Shown here one piece after another: positions 16,946 through 25,093 of a DNA stretch of 53,405 nucleotides. Source of the stretch: JBMNSK01 sp050945155 (GTDB lineage: Bacteria > Actinomycetota > Coriobacteriia > Coriobacteriales > Eggerthellaceae). Position numbers and translations under genes: made by a program. The number at the start of each line of letters is the position of its first letter. Position 1 is the first letter of the stretch. The notes under the pieces were generated by a model. It searched no databases. It was given only the letters and a program-made list of their open reading frames with translations, and was not told the origin of the DNA. The stretch covers positions 1-53,405 of the forward strand of contig JBMNSK010000007.1 of the NCBI GenBank assembly GCA_050945155.1, in the 5' to 3' direction.

Positions 16946-17965
16946 ATGAGCTTCCGAGAAAATTTGCAACATCTCCGCGCGAGTCGGAATATGACGCAAG
17001 AGCAGCTTGCAATGTTAGTCGGTGTATCAAGACAGTCAGTCACCAAGTGGGAAGCAGAACAAAGCTATCCCGAAATGGATAAGCTGATAAAAATCTGTGA
17101 CCTTTTTGATGTAAGTCTCGACGACTTAGTCAAAGGAGATTTGACCGAACTAGATATAAAAACCAGTGGTAGCACGTCAGACAATACGCCGAAGGATTTT
17201 GTTGGCTATGATGAACACATGCGCAAGCAGGCACTGCGACGCTCTTCGGCGTATGCCATCATCATTGCCGGATTTGCCCTGTCAGGTATAGTAAACACGC
17301 TACCGTTTGCAACAACCAATATGTCTGATGCGGTAACAGGGGCTGTATTCTTTATTGGTTTAGCAATAGGTATTGCTCTTCTTTTGCCCACGCGTTCTTC
17401 GCATAAATCATTTGAGGCAGCGCATCCTTTTGTTGAGGACTTCTATTCTCAGGAGGAGAAAGATAAAGCAGCGCATCAGAAAAGTATTGCGTTTGTGGTT
17501 GGTCTCGCAGTTATTTTACTCGGTCTCATCATTGGTGCACTGGGAAATGGCACGGCTATGGAGCAGCTATTTGGTAGCATCTTCCTTCTCTTCGTAGCGC
17601 TTGGTGTTTGGATTATGAAGTATTGGTCAATGCTTGCCGCTCGGACGAATGTTGAGACATATAACGTCAATGCTCTAGAAGACTTAAGCGAGGACGAAAG
17701 TGACGTAGTCTACGCTGACGAAGCATGGCAAGCACACCGTCTTGAGCTGCGCAGGCGTAAGAAGAAGGTTCGTTCCATCAGCACGGTCATCATGCTTGTA
17801 GCGACTCTGATTGCACTTGCATGGCTTTTCTGGCCAGCAGTGACAGGCGACGTTTCAGATTGGAGTCAGCTTGGACAAAATTCACTGTTCTGGCTTCCTT
17901 GGCTTTTTGGTGGGATTTGCTGCTTCATTGTCAGCACCGTTATCAAGAATCAAGAGACCAACTAG
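16946..17965 (+). CDS. XRE-family HTH protein with multi-span membrane domain
   Basis: A 339-residue protein with an N-terminal Cro/C1-type helix-turn-helix (residues 1-65: LRASRNMTQEQLAMLVGVSR, QSVTKWEAEQSYPEMDKL, FDVSLDDLVKGD), a short linker and about six hydrophobic helices. This is a membrane-tethered regulator architecture common in Firmicutes and Coriobacteriia. AAGGAGATAATC precedes the ATG. Two polar cytoplasmic segments separate the helices (around 145-170 and 235-275, the latter acidic then RRRKKK). It shares its stop codon with the convergent argH gene. The targets and the signal sensed are unknown. Confidence 0.88.
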   Translation: MSFRENLQHLRASRNMTQEQLAMLVGVSRQSVTKWEAEQSYPEMDKLIKICDLFDVSLDDLVKGDLTELDIKTSGSTSDNTPKDFVGYDEHMRKQALRRSSAYAIIIAGFALSGIVNTLPFATTNMSDAVTGAVFFIGLAIGIALLLPTRSSHKSFEAAHPFVEDFYSQEEKDKAAHQKSIAFVVGLAVILLGLIIGALGNGTAMEQLFGSIFLLFVALGVWIMKYWSMLAARTNVETYNVNALEDLSEDESDVVYADEAWQAHRLELRRRKKKVRSISTVIMLVATLIALAWLFWPAVTGDVSDWSQLGQNSLFWLPWLFGGICCFIVSTVIKNQETN

Positions 17966-19398
17966 GGTATCAATGTTCTCTGCGATTCTGGTCGAACCTT
18001 GGTAAGTGATTGAAGCGTCGTTTTATCAGCGACCAGGCCTTGAGTCACATACTTCATCTGTTCGTTTATTGCCGATGTGCCCGTACCTCCTTGTGTCGTG
18101 CGGGCATCGGCAATTTTTTTGAGGTCAAGCTGATTTACAATGTCTGCATCAAAAAGATTGCTTTGCGCTTTGAAATCGGCGAGCGATAAATCGTCAAGCG
18201 AGCAGCCGCGTTTTTCACACTCCAGCACTAAATGACCAACTATGGCATGCGCTTCACGAAATGGCATGCCCTTTTTTGCGAGGTAGTCCGCTACGTCAGT
18301 GGCAGCTAGGTGCCCTTTGGACGCAGCAGCGAACATCGCATCGGGATGAACCGTCATTGTTTCGATCATGCCTGTCATGCAGCGCATTGCATCACTGAGC
18401 GTACGAACCGAGTCAAAAACTCCCTCCTTGTCTTCTTGCATGTCCTTGTTGTAGGCAAGAGGTAAGCCTTTCATGGTGGTTAGGAGAGCTATCAGGTTGC
18501 CGAATACACGACCCGATTTTCCGCGAATAAGCTCGGCGAAGTCGGGGTTTTTCTTCTGAGGCATGATGGAAGATCCTGTGGAATATGAATCGGAAAGCGT
18601 AATGAAGCCGAATTCTGAACTCGACCAGAGGATTAGCTCTTCAGATAAACGCGATAGGTGCATCATTGAAACGCTGCACGCATAGTCCAGGTCTAGCAAA
18701 AAGTCACGGTCCGATACTGCATCAAGCGAATTTGGTACTACGTCTGAAAACCCAAGAAGTTCTGCGGTCATAGTGCGGTCAAGAGGATAGGTTGTGCCGG
18801 CAAGTGCCGCCGACCCCAGCGGGTTGGAGTCGGCGGCTGCAAAGGAGGTCTGGATGCGCGCGAAGTCGCGCTTAAACATCCAGAAGTAGGCAAGAAGGTG
18901 GTGGCTAAAATATATCGGTTGTGCATGCTGCATATGGGTATAACCAGGCATAATGACATCTCTATGCTTCTGTGCTTGACTGACTAGAGCTTCCCGCAGG
19001 CAGATGTTTTTCTCCATCAGTTCGCACGAGAGCTTTTTTGCCATCAGGCGGGTATCGCAAATAACTTGATCGTTGCGGCTGCGCCCCGTATGGAGGCGAG
19101 CCCCTGCTTCGCCAATGCGGCGTGTGAGCTCTGCCTCAATAGCCATATGGATATCTTCATCACTAATATCGAAGGAGAATCTACCGTCTTTAATGTCGGT
19201 CAATATTTCGGCTAAACCATCATCAATGGCGCGGGCATCGTCGGCCGAGATAATTCCTTGTGATGCAAGCATGGCTGCATGTGCGCGAGAGCCCGCAATA
19301 TCTTCCGCATATAAAGCCTTGTCAACAGGCAAGGATGCTCCGAAATGCTGATTAAAGTCATCGGCGCTTTCTTCAAATCTTCCAGACCACAGTGCCAT
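17962..19398 (-). CDS. argH: Argininosuccinate lyase
   Basis: Cleaves argininosuccinate to arginine and fumarate, the last step of arginine synthesis from citrulline. The family signature SSIMPQKKNPD is present, with HTGRSRNDQV, MPGYTHMQHAQP and the start WSGRFEESADDF. ATG at 19398 is chosen because AGGG lies about 8 bases upstream; a GTG three codons earlier (19407) overlaps that site. It lies 14 bases downstream of argG, so the two form an argGH operon. The C-terminus has the usual GGT(G)TS segment. Its stop overlaps that of the convergent XRE gene in a shared CTAG. Confidence 0.96.
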   Translation of the reverse strand: MALWSGRFEESADDFNQHFGASLPVDKALYAEDIAGSRAHAAMLASQGIISADDARAIDDGLAEILTDIKDGRFSFDISDEDIHMAIEAELTRRIGEAGARLHTGRSRNDQVICDTRLMAKKLSCELMEKNICLREALVSQAQKHRDVIMPGYTHMQHAQPIYFSHHLLAYFWMFKRDFARIQTSFAAADSNPLGSAALAGTTYPLDRTMTAELLGFSDVVPNSLDAVSDRDFLLDLDYACSVSMMHLSRLSEELILWSSSEFGFITLSDSYSTGSSIMPQKKNPDFAELIRGKSGRVFGNLIALLTTMKGLPLAYNKDMQEDKEGVFDSVRTLSDAMRCMTGMIETMTVHPDAMFAAASKGHLAATDVADYLAKKGMPFREAHAIVGHLVLECEKRGCSLDDLSLADFKAQSNLFDADIVNQLDLKKIADARTTQGGTGTSAINEQMKYVTQGLVADKTTLQSLTKVRPESQRTLIP

Positions 19399-19412
19399 CT
19401 TTTTCACCCTAT

Positions 19413-20723
19413 CTAATCTACGGTTGATGCAAGGGTGAGGTCACTTGCATCCAAGTCGGGCAAATCTTTGAGTGGGCCTTCAGAGTGCATATCGTCTTGC
19501 GCGTCGGTTTGCGCAGCATGCTTTTTACGATTCATGGCCCAGTTACGCGCTGAAAGCCCGTTGATTTCGATGAATCCGGCAGCCGCTGCATGGTCAAACT
19601 CATCATGTTCGCCGTAGGTAATAAGGGATGGGTTATAAAGCGAATAGATGCTCTTGCGTCCAACTGCCACACAGGAGCCTTTGTAGAACTTCAGTTTCAC
19701 TGTGCCAGTAATGCAGGTTTGAGTGGAGGCCATGAATGCATCGATGGCCTCCTTCAAGGGGCTATACCACTGGCCGTAATACACTGCCTCGGCCCAGGTT
19801 TGCTCAAGGGCAAGCTTGTGGTGGAGCACCTCCCGCTCAAGACAGAGGTCTTCCAGGGCTTTATGCGCAGTGATAAGTGCAAGGGCGCCAGGGCACTCGT
19901 AAACTTCACGACTTTTAATGCCGACCAGCCTGTTTTCAATCATGTCGATACGTCCGTATCCGTTTTGGCCGGCAATTTTGTTCATGGTTGCAATGAGATT
20001 TTTCATGCTCATCTTTTTTCCGTTGACAGCAACAGGTATTCCTTTTTCGAATTCAAGCTCGCAATACTGAGGGGTATCTGGTGCCTCGGTAGGATCGACC
20101 GTCATGGTGTAAATATCTGCTGGAGGCTCAGCCCAAGGATCTTCTAAAACACCGCACTCAATGGTACGTCCAACGAGGTTGTCATCAATGGAATAGGGTG
20201 ATTTTTGCGTCGTGGGGACATCAACGCCGTGCGCTTCTGCCCATGCCATCTCTTCCGGACGCGTGTTAAAGTCCCAGTCCCTTACCGGGGCTAAGATATG
20301 CAGGTTTGGATCTAGCATGGCTATGCTGTTTTCGAAACGAACCTGGTCATTACCCTTGCCGGTGCAGCCATGTGCGATAAATTTCGCGCCATATTTATGC
20401 GCCGCATCCACGAGGTGCTTTGAAATTGCTGGCCTTGATAGGGCAGAGAGCAACGGGTACTTGTTTTCATACAGTGCGTTGGCGGCAATTGCCTTGGTGA
20501 TGAAGTTCTCGGCGAAGTTGTCTTGGATATCAACAACGACACAGTCGAGAGCACCCATTTTGAATGCTTTCTCCTGTACTTTTTCAAGTCCGTCATGTGC
20601 TTGGCCGACATCACCAACAACAGCTATGACATCGAGGTTTTTAGCAATTTGCAACCATTTAATACAACAAGAAGTGTCAAGGCCGCCGGAGTAGGCAAGG
20701 ACAACCTTTTCTTTCTGAGCCAT
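19413..20723 (-). CDS. argG: Argininosuccinate synthase
   Basis: Joins citrulline and aspartate with ATP to form argininosuccinate. The nucleotide-binding PP-loop AYSGGLDTS is at residues 10-18; HGCTGKGNDQVRFE, SPYSIDDNL and GRIDMIENRLVGIKSREVYE are typical. The protein has 436 residues against about 400 for this class; the excess is an acidic tail after residue about 400 (TDAQDDMHSEGP onward). GAAAGGAT precedes the ATG. It is first in the argGH operon, behind a long leader with a possible attenuator. No other arg genes are in the window. Confidence 0.96.
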   Translation of the reverse strand: MAQKEKVVLAYSGGLDTSCCIKWLQIAKNLDVIAVVGDVGQAHDGLEKVQEKAFKMGALDCVVVDIQDNFAENFITKAIAANALYENKYPLLSALSRPAISKHLVDAAHKYGAKFIAHGCTGKGNDQVRFENSIAMLDPNLHILAPVRDWDFNTRPEEMAWAEAHGVDVPTTQKSPYSIDDNLVGRTIECGVLEDPWAEPPADIYTMTVDPTEAPDTPQYCELEFEKGIPVAVNGKKMSMKNLIATMNKIAGQNGYGRIDMIENRLVGIKSREVYECPGALALITAHKALEDLCLEREVLHHKLALEQTWAEAVYYGQWYSPLKEAIDAFMASTQTCITGTVKLKFYKGSCVAVGRKSIYSLYNPSLITYGEHDEFDHAAAAGFIEINGLSARNWAMNRKKHAAQTDAQDDMHSEGPLKDLPDLDASDLTLASTVD

Positions 20724-21259
20724 TTTTATATCCTTTCAAGCGCCGCTAGGGGGCGCAGTAATGTATAGCTATGCTTTTAGGGCCGAACCAGGATCTAACT
20801 TGGCGGCCATAGACAGAGCGATACAGACATGCGTCAGCAGTCTTGTATGCCGAAGATGGGAGCAGGGTATGAAACCCGAGAAAAAAAGAGCAGACGACTA
20901 GCGTCGTCGCAGGCTCGTGATGTTTTGGAAGGTTGTGGACGGGGTGCAGTAATGCTCGTTTTTCTGGAGGCTTAAGCTTAAGCAAGTTGGGGCACTACCG
21001 ACGTATACGCAGCACTTTGCGCTCATTGCGTCATATTTTGCGGTGTACGTTTGCATCACTTAAAGCTTTCCTCAACTGACCAGAAAATGCGTGTGCCGTA
21101 CGCGGCTTTCTTAAATCTTTACGAGAACCGCCCACAACACCCTTTACGTTATCAGGTGATTTCGCTCTTGAACACTGTTAATAAACTTGAATAATGGGAT
21201 AAGTTTTCAGCTTTTCTACATAGGCAGCCTGCAATTGCCCTATAAACTTTCGACGAAAA
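20724..21259 (-). promoter_or_regulatory. argGH leader/promoter region
   Basis: 536 bases without a credible gene. Read on the minus strand it contains a terminator-like hairpin (20880-20908), a 14-bp imperfect direct repeat (minus-strand CATTACTGCACCCC, 20954-20941, and CATTACTGCGCCCC, 20763-20750) flanking that hairpin, and a GCGCC/GGCGC stem just before the argG ribosome site. A half-site like an ArgR box (TTATTCA on the minus strand, near 21190) lies further upstream, but I see no full ArgR operator and no T-box consensus. Confidence 0.45.
20880..20908 (-). terminator. Terminator-like hairpin in the argG leader (possible attenuator)
   Basis: On the minus strand, GACGAC-GCTA-GTCGTC is followed by TGCTC and a run of seven T. 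It lies about 160 bases before the argG start and points toward argG, so it would stop leader transcripts unless an alternative fold prevents it. It could instead end an unrecognised upstream small transcript. Confidence 0.55.
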
Positions 21260-22225
21260 TCAGTTTCTTAGTTCCGATGCACAGGGTTCATCAAGAGAGG
21301 AAAGCCACAAAAAGAGACTTGCAAGTGGGGCACTTTTACTTACAGGGTCCTTGTGTAGAGTGACCGTTGTCCACATATGTTGCCATGTTTTCTGCTCAAC
21401 GGTGTAGAGGCAAGCCGCATCATCTCCTGCGACTTGCTTGAGCTTGTGACCAAATGCTGCTTCATGTCTATAGGGGCTCGTTTTGTCGAACCGTCCGTGA
21501 ATGGCAAAGAACGGCGGAATGGACGCATTGTTTAAGTCTGTATTGGCATTGAGCTGAGGAGAAGTATCCGGCAAGTCATCAAGTAGGTCATAGGGAGAGT
21601 AGGGGACCAAAGCCTTATGGCGTGCATTTTTGCCAGAACCATTTGTGGGAAGGGCAATATAGTTTTTCCAGAAAAAGGGAGGAATGGGTTTAAGTAGCAT
21701 GTCATCGACATGTGTGATGCCCGCAACCGATACAACTCCTGCGACTCGTGAGGCGTCCAGGTGATATTTACGCTGCAGCCACGAACCATAACCAACCAGC
21801 ATTGCAAGGTGTCCGCCACACGAACTTCCGCCCACGACGAAGCGCTGCGCGGGGCGTTTATTATCTTCAAGCCACTGAAGTGCCGCTGCTATTCCTGAAA
21901 ACGCATCATCGACTTGGGCAGGAAAAGGGTGGCGCGGCATAAGGCGAAAACCAACTGAACAAAAACGATATCCCTGCGAGTTATAGACATTAGCGGCATC
22001 AATCATAGACTCGGGGGTTCCTACCAAGTAACCACCACCATGAAAGTACATCACAGGTACGTCGTGCGTTACGACATCAGGTTCCCACAGTACGCAGTGT
22101 TGCAAGCGGTGAGGGCCAAACGAGATTGTTACGGGGTCATGCGAGCGCCCGGCTTCTTGGGAGCACACCAGAGCTTTCTTCAGATAAGCTGGTGGCGTAG
22201 AAATAATTTCATACGGAAAGCCCAT
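21260..22225 (-). CDS. Alpha/beta hydrolase, HSL-type esterase/lipase
   Basis: Carboxylesterase-like cytoplasmic hydrolase of 321 residues. The oxyanion-hole motif HGGGY is at 62-66 and the nucleophile is Ser135 in GSSCG. An Asp in HGRFDKTSP and a His in WQHMW complete the likely triad. No signal peptide is visible. AAGGGGATGAG precedes the ATG. It is transcribed alone, divergent from the SDR gene. The physiological substrate is unknown. Confidence 0.88.
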   Translation of the reverse strand: MGFPYEIISTPPAYLKKALVCSQEAGRSHDPVTISFGPHRLQHCVLWEPDVVTHDVPVMYFHGGGYLVGTPESMIDAANVYNSQGYRFCSVGFRLMPRHPFPAQVDDAFSGIAAALQWLEDNKRPAQRFVVGGSSCGGHLAMLVGYGSWLQRKYHLDASRVAGVVSVAGITHVDDMLLKPIPPFFWKNYIALPTNGSGKNARHKALVPYSPYDLLDDLPDTSPQLNANTDLNNASIPPFFAIHGRFDKTSPYRHEAAFGHKLKQVAGDDAACLYTVEQKTWQHMWTTVTLHKDPVSKSAPLASLFLWLSSLDEPCASELRN

Positions 22226-22532
22226 CTCATCCCCTTGGTGGCAGTTGGTCTAAGTCCAGTCGTCCAATTAGGGTTGTTTTGCCGTGCATGGCCAAACGAC
22301 CCAAATCACTGAACCACTTAACGCAAAATCATGGCTTTGGATACAGTCTAGCCTATTGAACCGCTGTATCACCGGGCGGGTGAACGGTAGCTAATTTGGC
22401 GGAAGTGACATGCGGTATACCGGTAAATTTCATTTTCGTGCCGTTTGCCTGCCCGAAACCTTCTGAAACATATACATCAGTAGGATTGAAACATACTCCC
22501 GCGCGACCTCTTCACCTGAGAAGGGAGTAACA
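22226..22532. other. Divergent intergenic region between esterase and SDR genes
   Basis: 307 bases without a gene. The one clear element is a 10-bp palindrome CGGTATACCG (22413-22422), about 110 bases before the SDR start, which could be an operator. An AGAAGGGAG ribosome site serves the SDR gene. Confidence 0.35.
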
Positions 22533-23300
22533 ATGAAAAATTATTTCGACATCCAGGGAAAAGTCGCCTACGTAACAGGCGCATCTTCCGGCCTCGGAGT
22601 GCAGTTTGCTAAGTGTCTCGCCGAGCAGGGCGCAAGGGTTGCAATTACTGCACGTCGCGTAGAAAAGCTTGAGGCAGTCCAGCAGGAAATTGAAGCCGAT
22701 GGTGGCGAGTGCTTTGCTACCAGCTGTGATGTAACGGATCCTGCAAGCGTCGAAAAGGCCGTTGCTGAAATCAAGGATCATTACGGACGTATTGACATCC
22801 TGGTAAACACGGCCGGTGTCGCCAATGGCACCCCAATTCATCTGCAAAGCTATGAGGATTGGGACCGCATCGTTAAGACCAATCTTTACGGAACTTATAA
22901 CTGCATCCATGAAGTTGGCAAAATCATGGTCGAGCAGCAATACGGCAAGATTATTAACATGGGCTCTATCCATTCAAAGGTTGGCATGCCGGGTCTTCCA
23001 CTGAACGGATATGCAGCTACTAAGGGCGGCGTCCTGATGCTTACCAAGGAAGTTGCAAATGAGTATGCAAAATCCGGAATCACCGTTAACGCAATTGGTC
23101 CTGCTTACTTTGGAAGCGAAATGACCCAGAAGCTTCTTGATAACGAAGACTTCATGAAGGTTATCCAGACCTATTGCCCGATGGGTCGTCCGGGTAAGCC
23201 AGGCGAGCTCAACGGTATTTTGCTCTATCTTGCATCTGATGCTTCCAGCTATACCACCGGCGCATATATTCCTGTCGATGGTGGTTGGACCGCAATTTAA
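22533..23300 (+). CDS. Short-chain dehydrogenase/reductase (classical SDR)
   Basis: NAD(P)-dependent oxidoreductase of 255 residues. The cofactor motif TGASSGLG is at 15-22, and the catalytic tetrad is N117, S145, Y160 and K164 (YAATK). The usual NNAG is NTAG here (92-95). The sequence resembles gluconate 5-dehydrogenase and 3-oxoacyl reductase types, with a C-terminal PVDGGWTAI. Gut Coriobacteriia also use SDRs as hydroxysteroid dehydrogenases, which cannot be excluded. A good ribosome site precedes the ATG, and a terminator follows, so it is monocistronic. Confidence 0.9.
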   Translation: MKNYFDIQGKVAYVTGASSGLGVQFAKCLAEQGARVAITARRVEKLEAVQQEIEADGGECFATSCDVTDPASVEKAVAEIKDHYGRIDILVNTAGVANGTPIHLQSYEDWDRIVKTNLYGTYNCIHEVGKIMVEQQYGKIINMGSIHSKVGMPGLPLNGYAATKGGVLMLTKEVANEYAKSGITVNAIGPAYFGSEMTQKLLDNEDFMKVIQTYCPMGRPGKPGELNGILLYLASDASSYTTGAYIPVDGGWTAI

Positions 23301-23386
23301 GAGGAAAGCTAGCTCTCAAGGTTTGCGACCAACGGTACGCCAAGGTTCTTGATTTAACTTTGAACTGCTGGGCAATTGAACTTTTA

Positions 23387-23419
23387 AAAGCGCATCCGAA
23401 CTATCGGGTGCGCTTTTTT
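23387..23419 (+). terminator. Rho-independent terminator after the SDR gene
   Basis: Stem GCGCATCCGA with TCGGGTGCGC, loop ACTA, flanked by AAAA on the left and TTTTTT on the right. It could work in both directions and also end the convergent MFS gene. Confidence 0.88.
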
Positions 23420-23492
23420 GTTGCTTCGGAGAAAGTTTATGTACGAAGAGCGGGGTACTGCTTAGTTGCTGTAGTGCCCCGCTTCAAGTGTT

Positions 23493-24710
23493 CTAGTTCT
23501 GCTCACGTATCCGTAAGCTCATGATGCTTGCGAAGCAGCAGAGCGCAATATCAACTATCCAAATAAGGTCATAGCTTCCCGTAGCATCGAGAATTATTCC
23601 GCCGCACCATGCTGACAAAAATGCGCCAATTTGATGGCAGAAGAACAGCACGCCAATAAGGGTTGCCACTTGGGTAATAGGAAAGTTCTTGCTGACCACT
23701 CCAGAAGTTGGAGAGACGGTGGCATCGCCTGTCATGCCGAGTCCGATGGCGAATAGAACCGCAAATCCTAAATTTTTTGGCATCAAGATCAGAAAGGTAA
23801 TAACCCATACAGCGCGAAAGCCATAGTAAAAGCCCAATAGCTTTCCTTTGTGCATACGCGTGGAGAGCCAACCGGAAAGAAGCGCACCAAGGATGGTTGC
23901 TATTCCGTAGACGGAAAATGCCCAAGCCGCCGATGTCGTATCAATGCCGAAAAGGACATATTGGTTGAAGAGGTGGCTTTCGATAATAACCATATGAAAC
24001 CCGCAAGTGCTAAAGCCAGCAATTAAAAGCAGATAGTTTCTATTACGAAATGCAGCTCGAATGTCCGTCAGCTTCATAGGAGCTGCAGCTTTATTCTGAT
24101 TCTCATCTTGCAAGGAGCCTGGTTTTGGATCGCGCGAGCTTACTTTAAACGCAATAGGAACAAGTGCCACGGTTGGAATAAGAAACAATAAGAGGGTTGG
24201 CATAGTTCCGAATGCATCAAGCATCGCCTGAATAACGGGGGAGAGGATAAAACCTAACATGCCCGCAGCGGCGTTCAACATGCCAGAAATAATCATGGCG
24301 CGGTCAGCACCTACGTAGTTAATGGATGAGGTAAGGATTAAGCCAAACCCCAGGGCGCCAACGCCAATGCCAAATCCGATTCCGAGGGTAATAAGCAGCG
24401 CAATGAAAGACCGGGAGAATGCCATGCCAACAAAACTTGCGCATACAATACCAGCACCGAGTAAAAGCACGAAGCGGTTAGACTGTCTTGAAGCAAGCAT
24501 GCCGAAGAAGGGCTGGGAACCACCGAAGGTAATTTGCATAACAGCAATACAGAAACTAACGTCGGCATAACTTGCCGAGCACTGGTTAGCAAGCGGTTGC
24601 AGCAAGATGCCAATGTCACCGCGCATGCCAGCGCCAAAGCCGTAAAGTATGCAGGCGATAAGTCCGAATGAAATGACGGACAATATGCTTGAACGTTGTT
24701 GTTCGGTCAT
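23493..24710 (-). CDS. MFS transporter
   Basis: Major facilitator carrier of 405 residues with twelve predicted helices and a central polar loop (around 195-215: SSRDPKPGSLQDENQNKAA). The loop after helix 2 reads GMLASRQSNRF, a degenerate MFS motif A. It resembles the monocarboxylate/oxalate-formate branch. The start ATG has only a weak ribosome site (TAAGAA). It is transcribed alone toward the SDR terminator. The substrate is unknown. Confidence 0.85.
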   Translation of the reverse strand: MTEQQRSSILSVISFGLIACILYGFGAGMRGDIGILLQPLANQCSASYADVSFCIAVMQITFGGSQPFFGMLASRQSNRFVLLLGAGIVCASFVGMAFSRSFIALLITLGIGFGIGVGALGFGLILTSSINYVGADRAMIISGMLNAAAGMLGFILSPVIQAMLDAFGTMPTLLLFLIPTVALVPIAFKVSSRDPKPGSLQDENQNKAAAPMKLTDIRAAFRNRNYLLLIAGFSTCGFHMVIIESHLFNQYVLFGIDTTSAAWAFSVYGIATILGALLSGWLSTRMHKGKLLGFYYGFRAVWVITFLILMPKNLGFAVLFAIGLGMTGDATVSPTSGVVSKNFPITQVATLIGVLFFCHQIGAFLSAWCGGIILDATGSYDLIWIVDIALCCFASIMSLRIREQN

Positions 24711-25093
24711 TTCTTAGATATCTACATTCACACGAAATTCTCGATGCCTTCGAATCCGCCTGAGCGACGGAATTTTTACCACGCAGAGTGTAACACTGAT
24801 GAAAAATGAAATGCTTGTTTGTTTTATACAGGGCGTGTTTTGCTCTTCGAAATCCATTTCTATGGTGGCCAACAGGTAGTATTCGGCTTCCGTTTGCTTG
24901 TTTCTTCGAGCACATTTTTGGTGAAATATTAATATTTCGCAGTTTTAGTGCATATTTTGTGTAATAATCAGCGCCGAGGGGGTTGTGAAACTGCTCGCGC
25001 AGCCGTTTTTCAGGGGAAAATCGCAACGCTCTAATCCGTTTGGATGCCCAGAAAACTTAGCTTATAACACGTACTAGTACAGGGGGTGTTGGT
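24711..25093 (+). other. Noncoding promoter region of the thioester adhesin
   Basis: 383 bases without a credible gene. A perfect 16-bp palindrome (GAAATATTAATATTTC) at 24923-24938 is followed by AT-rich sequence with TAATAAT near 24961 as a possible -10. A G-rich site (CAGGGGGTG) precedes the ATG at 25094. The leader between the AT-rich block and the start is over 100 bases. Confidence 0.4.
24923..24938. promoter_or_regulatory. Perfect 16-bp AT-rich palindrome, candidate operator
   Basis: GAAATATT followed by its exact reverse complement AATATTTC. It lies between the divergent MFS and adhesin genes, about 155 bases before the adhesin. Confidence 0.4.

Noticed and set aside
20746..20985. 79-codon minus-strand ORF in the argG leader as a leader peptide
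   Set aside because: Starts with TTG without a ribosome site, spans the terminator hairpin, and has no run of arginine codons expected for attenuation by translation.
20724..21259. T-box leader for argG
   Set aside because: No T-box consensus (TGGnACCGCG) or specifier stem could be found on the minus strand.
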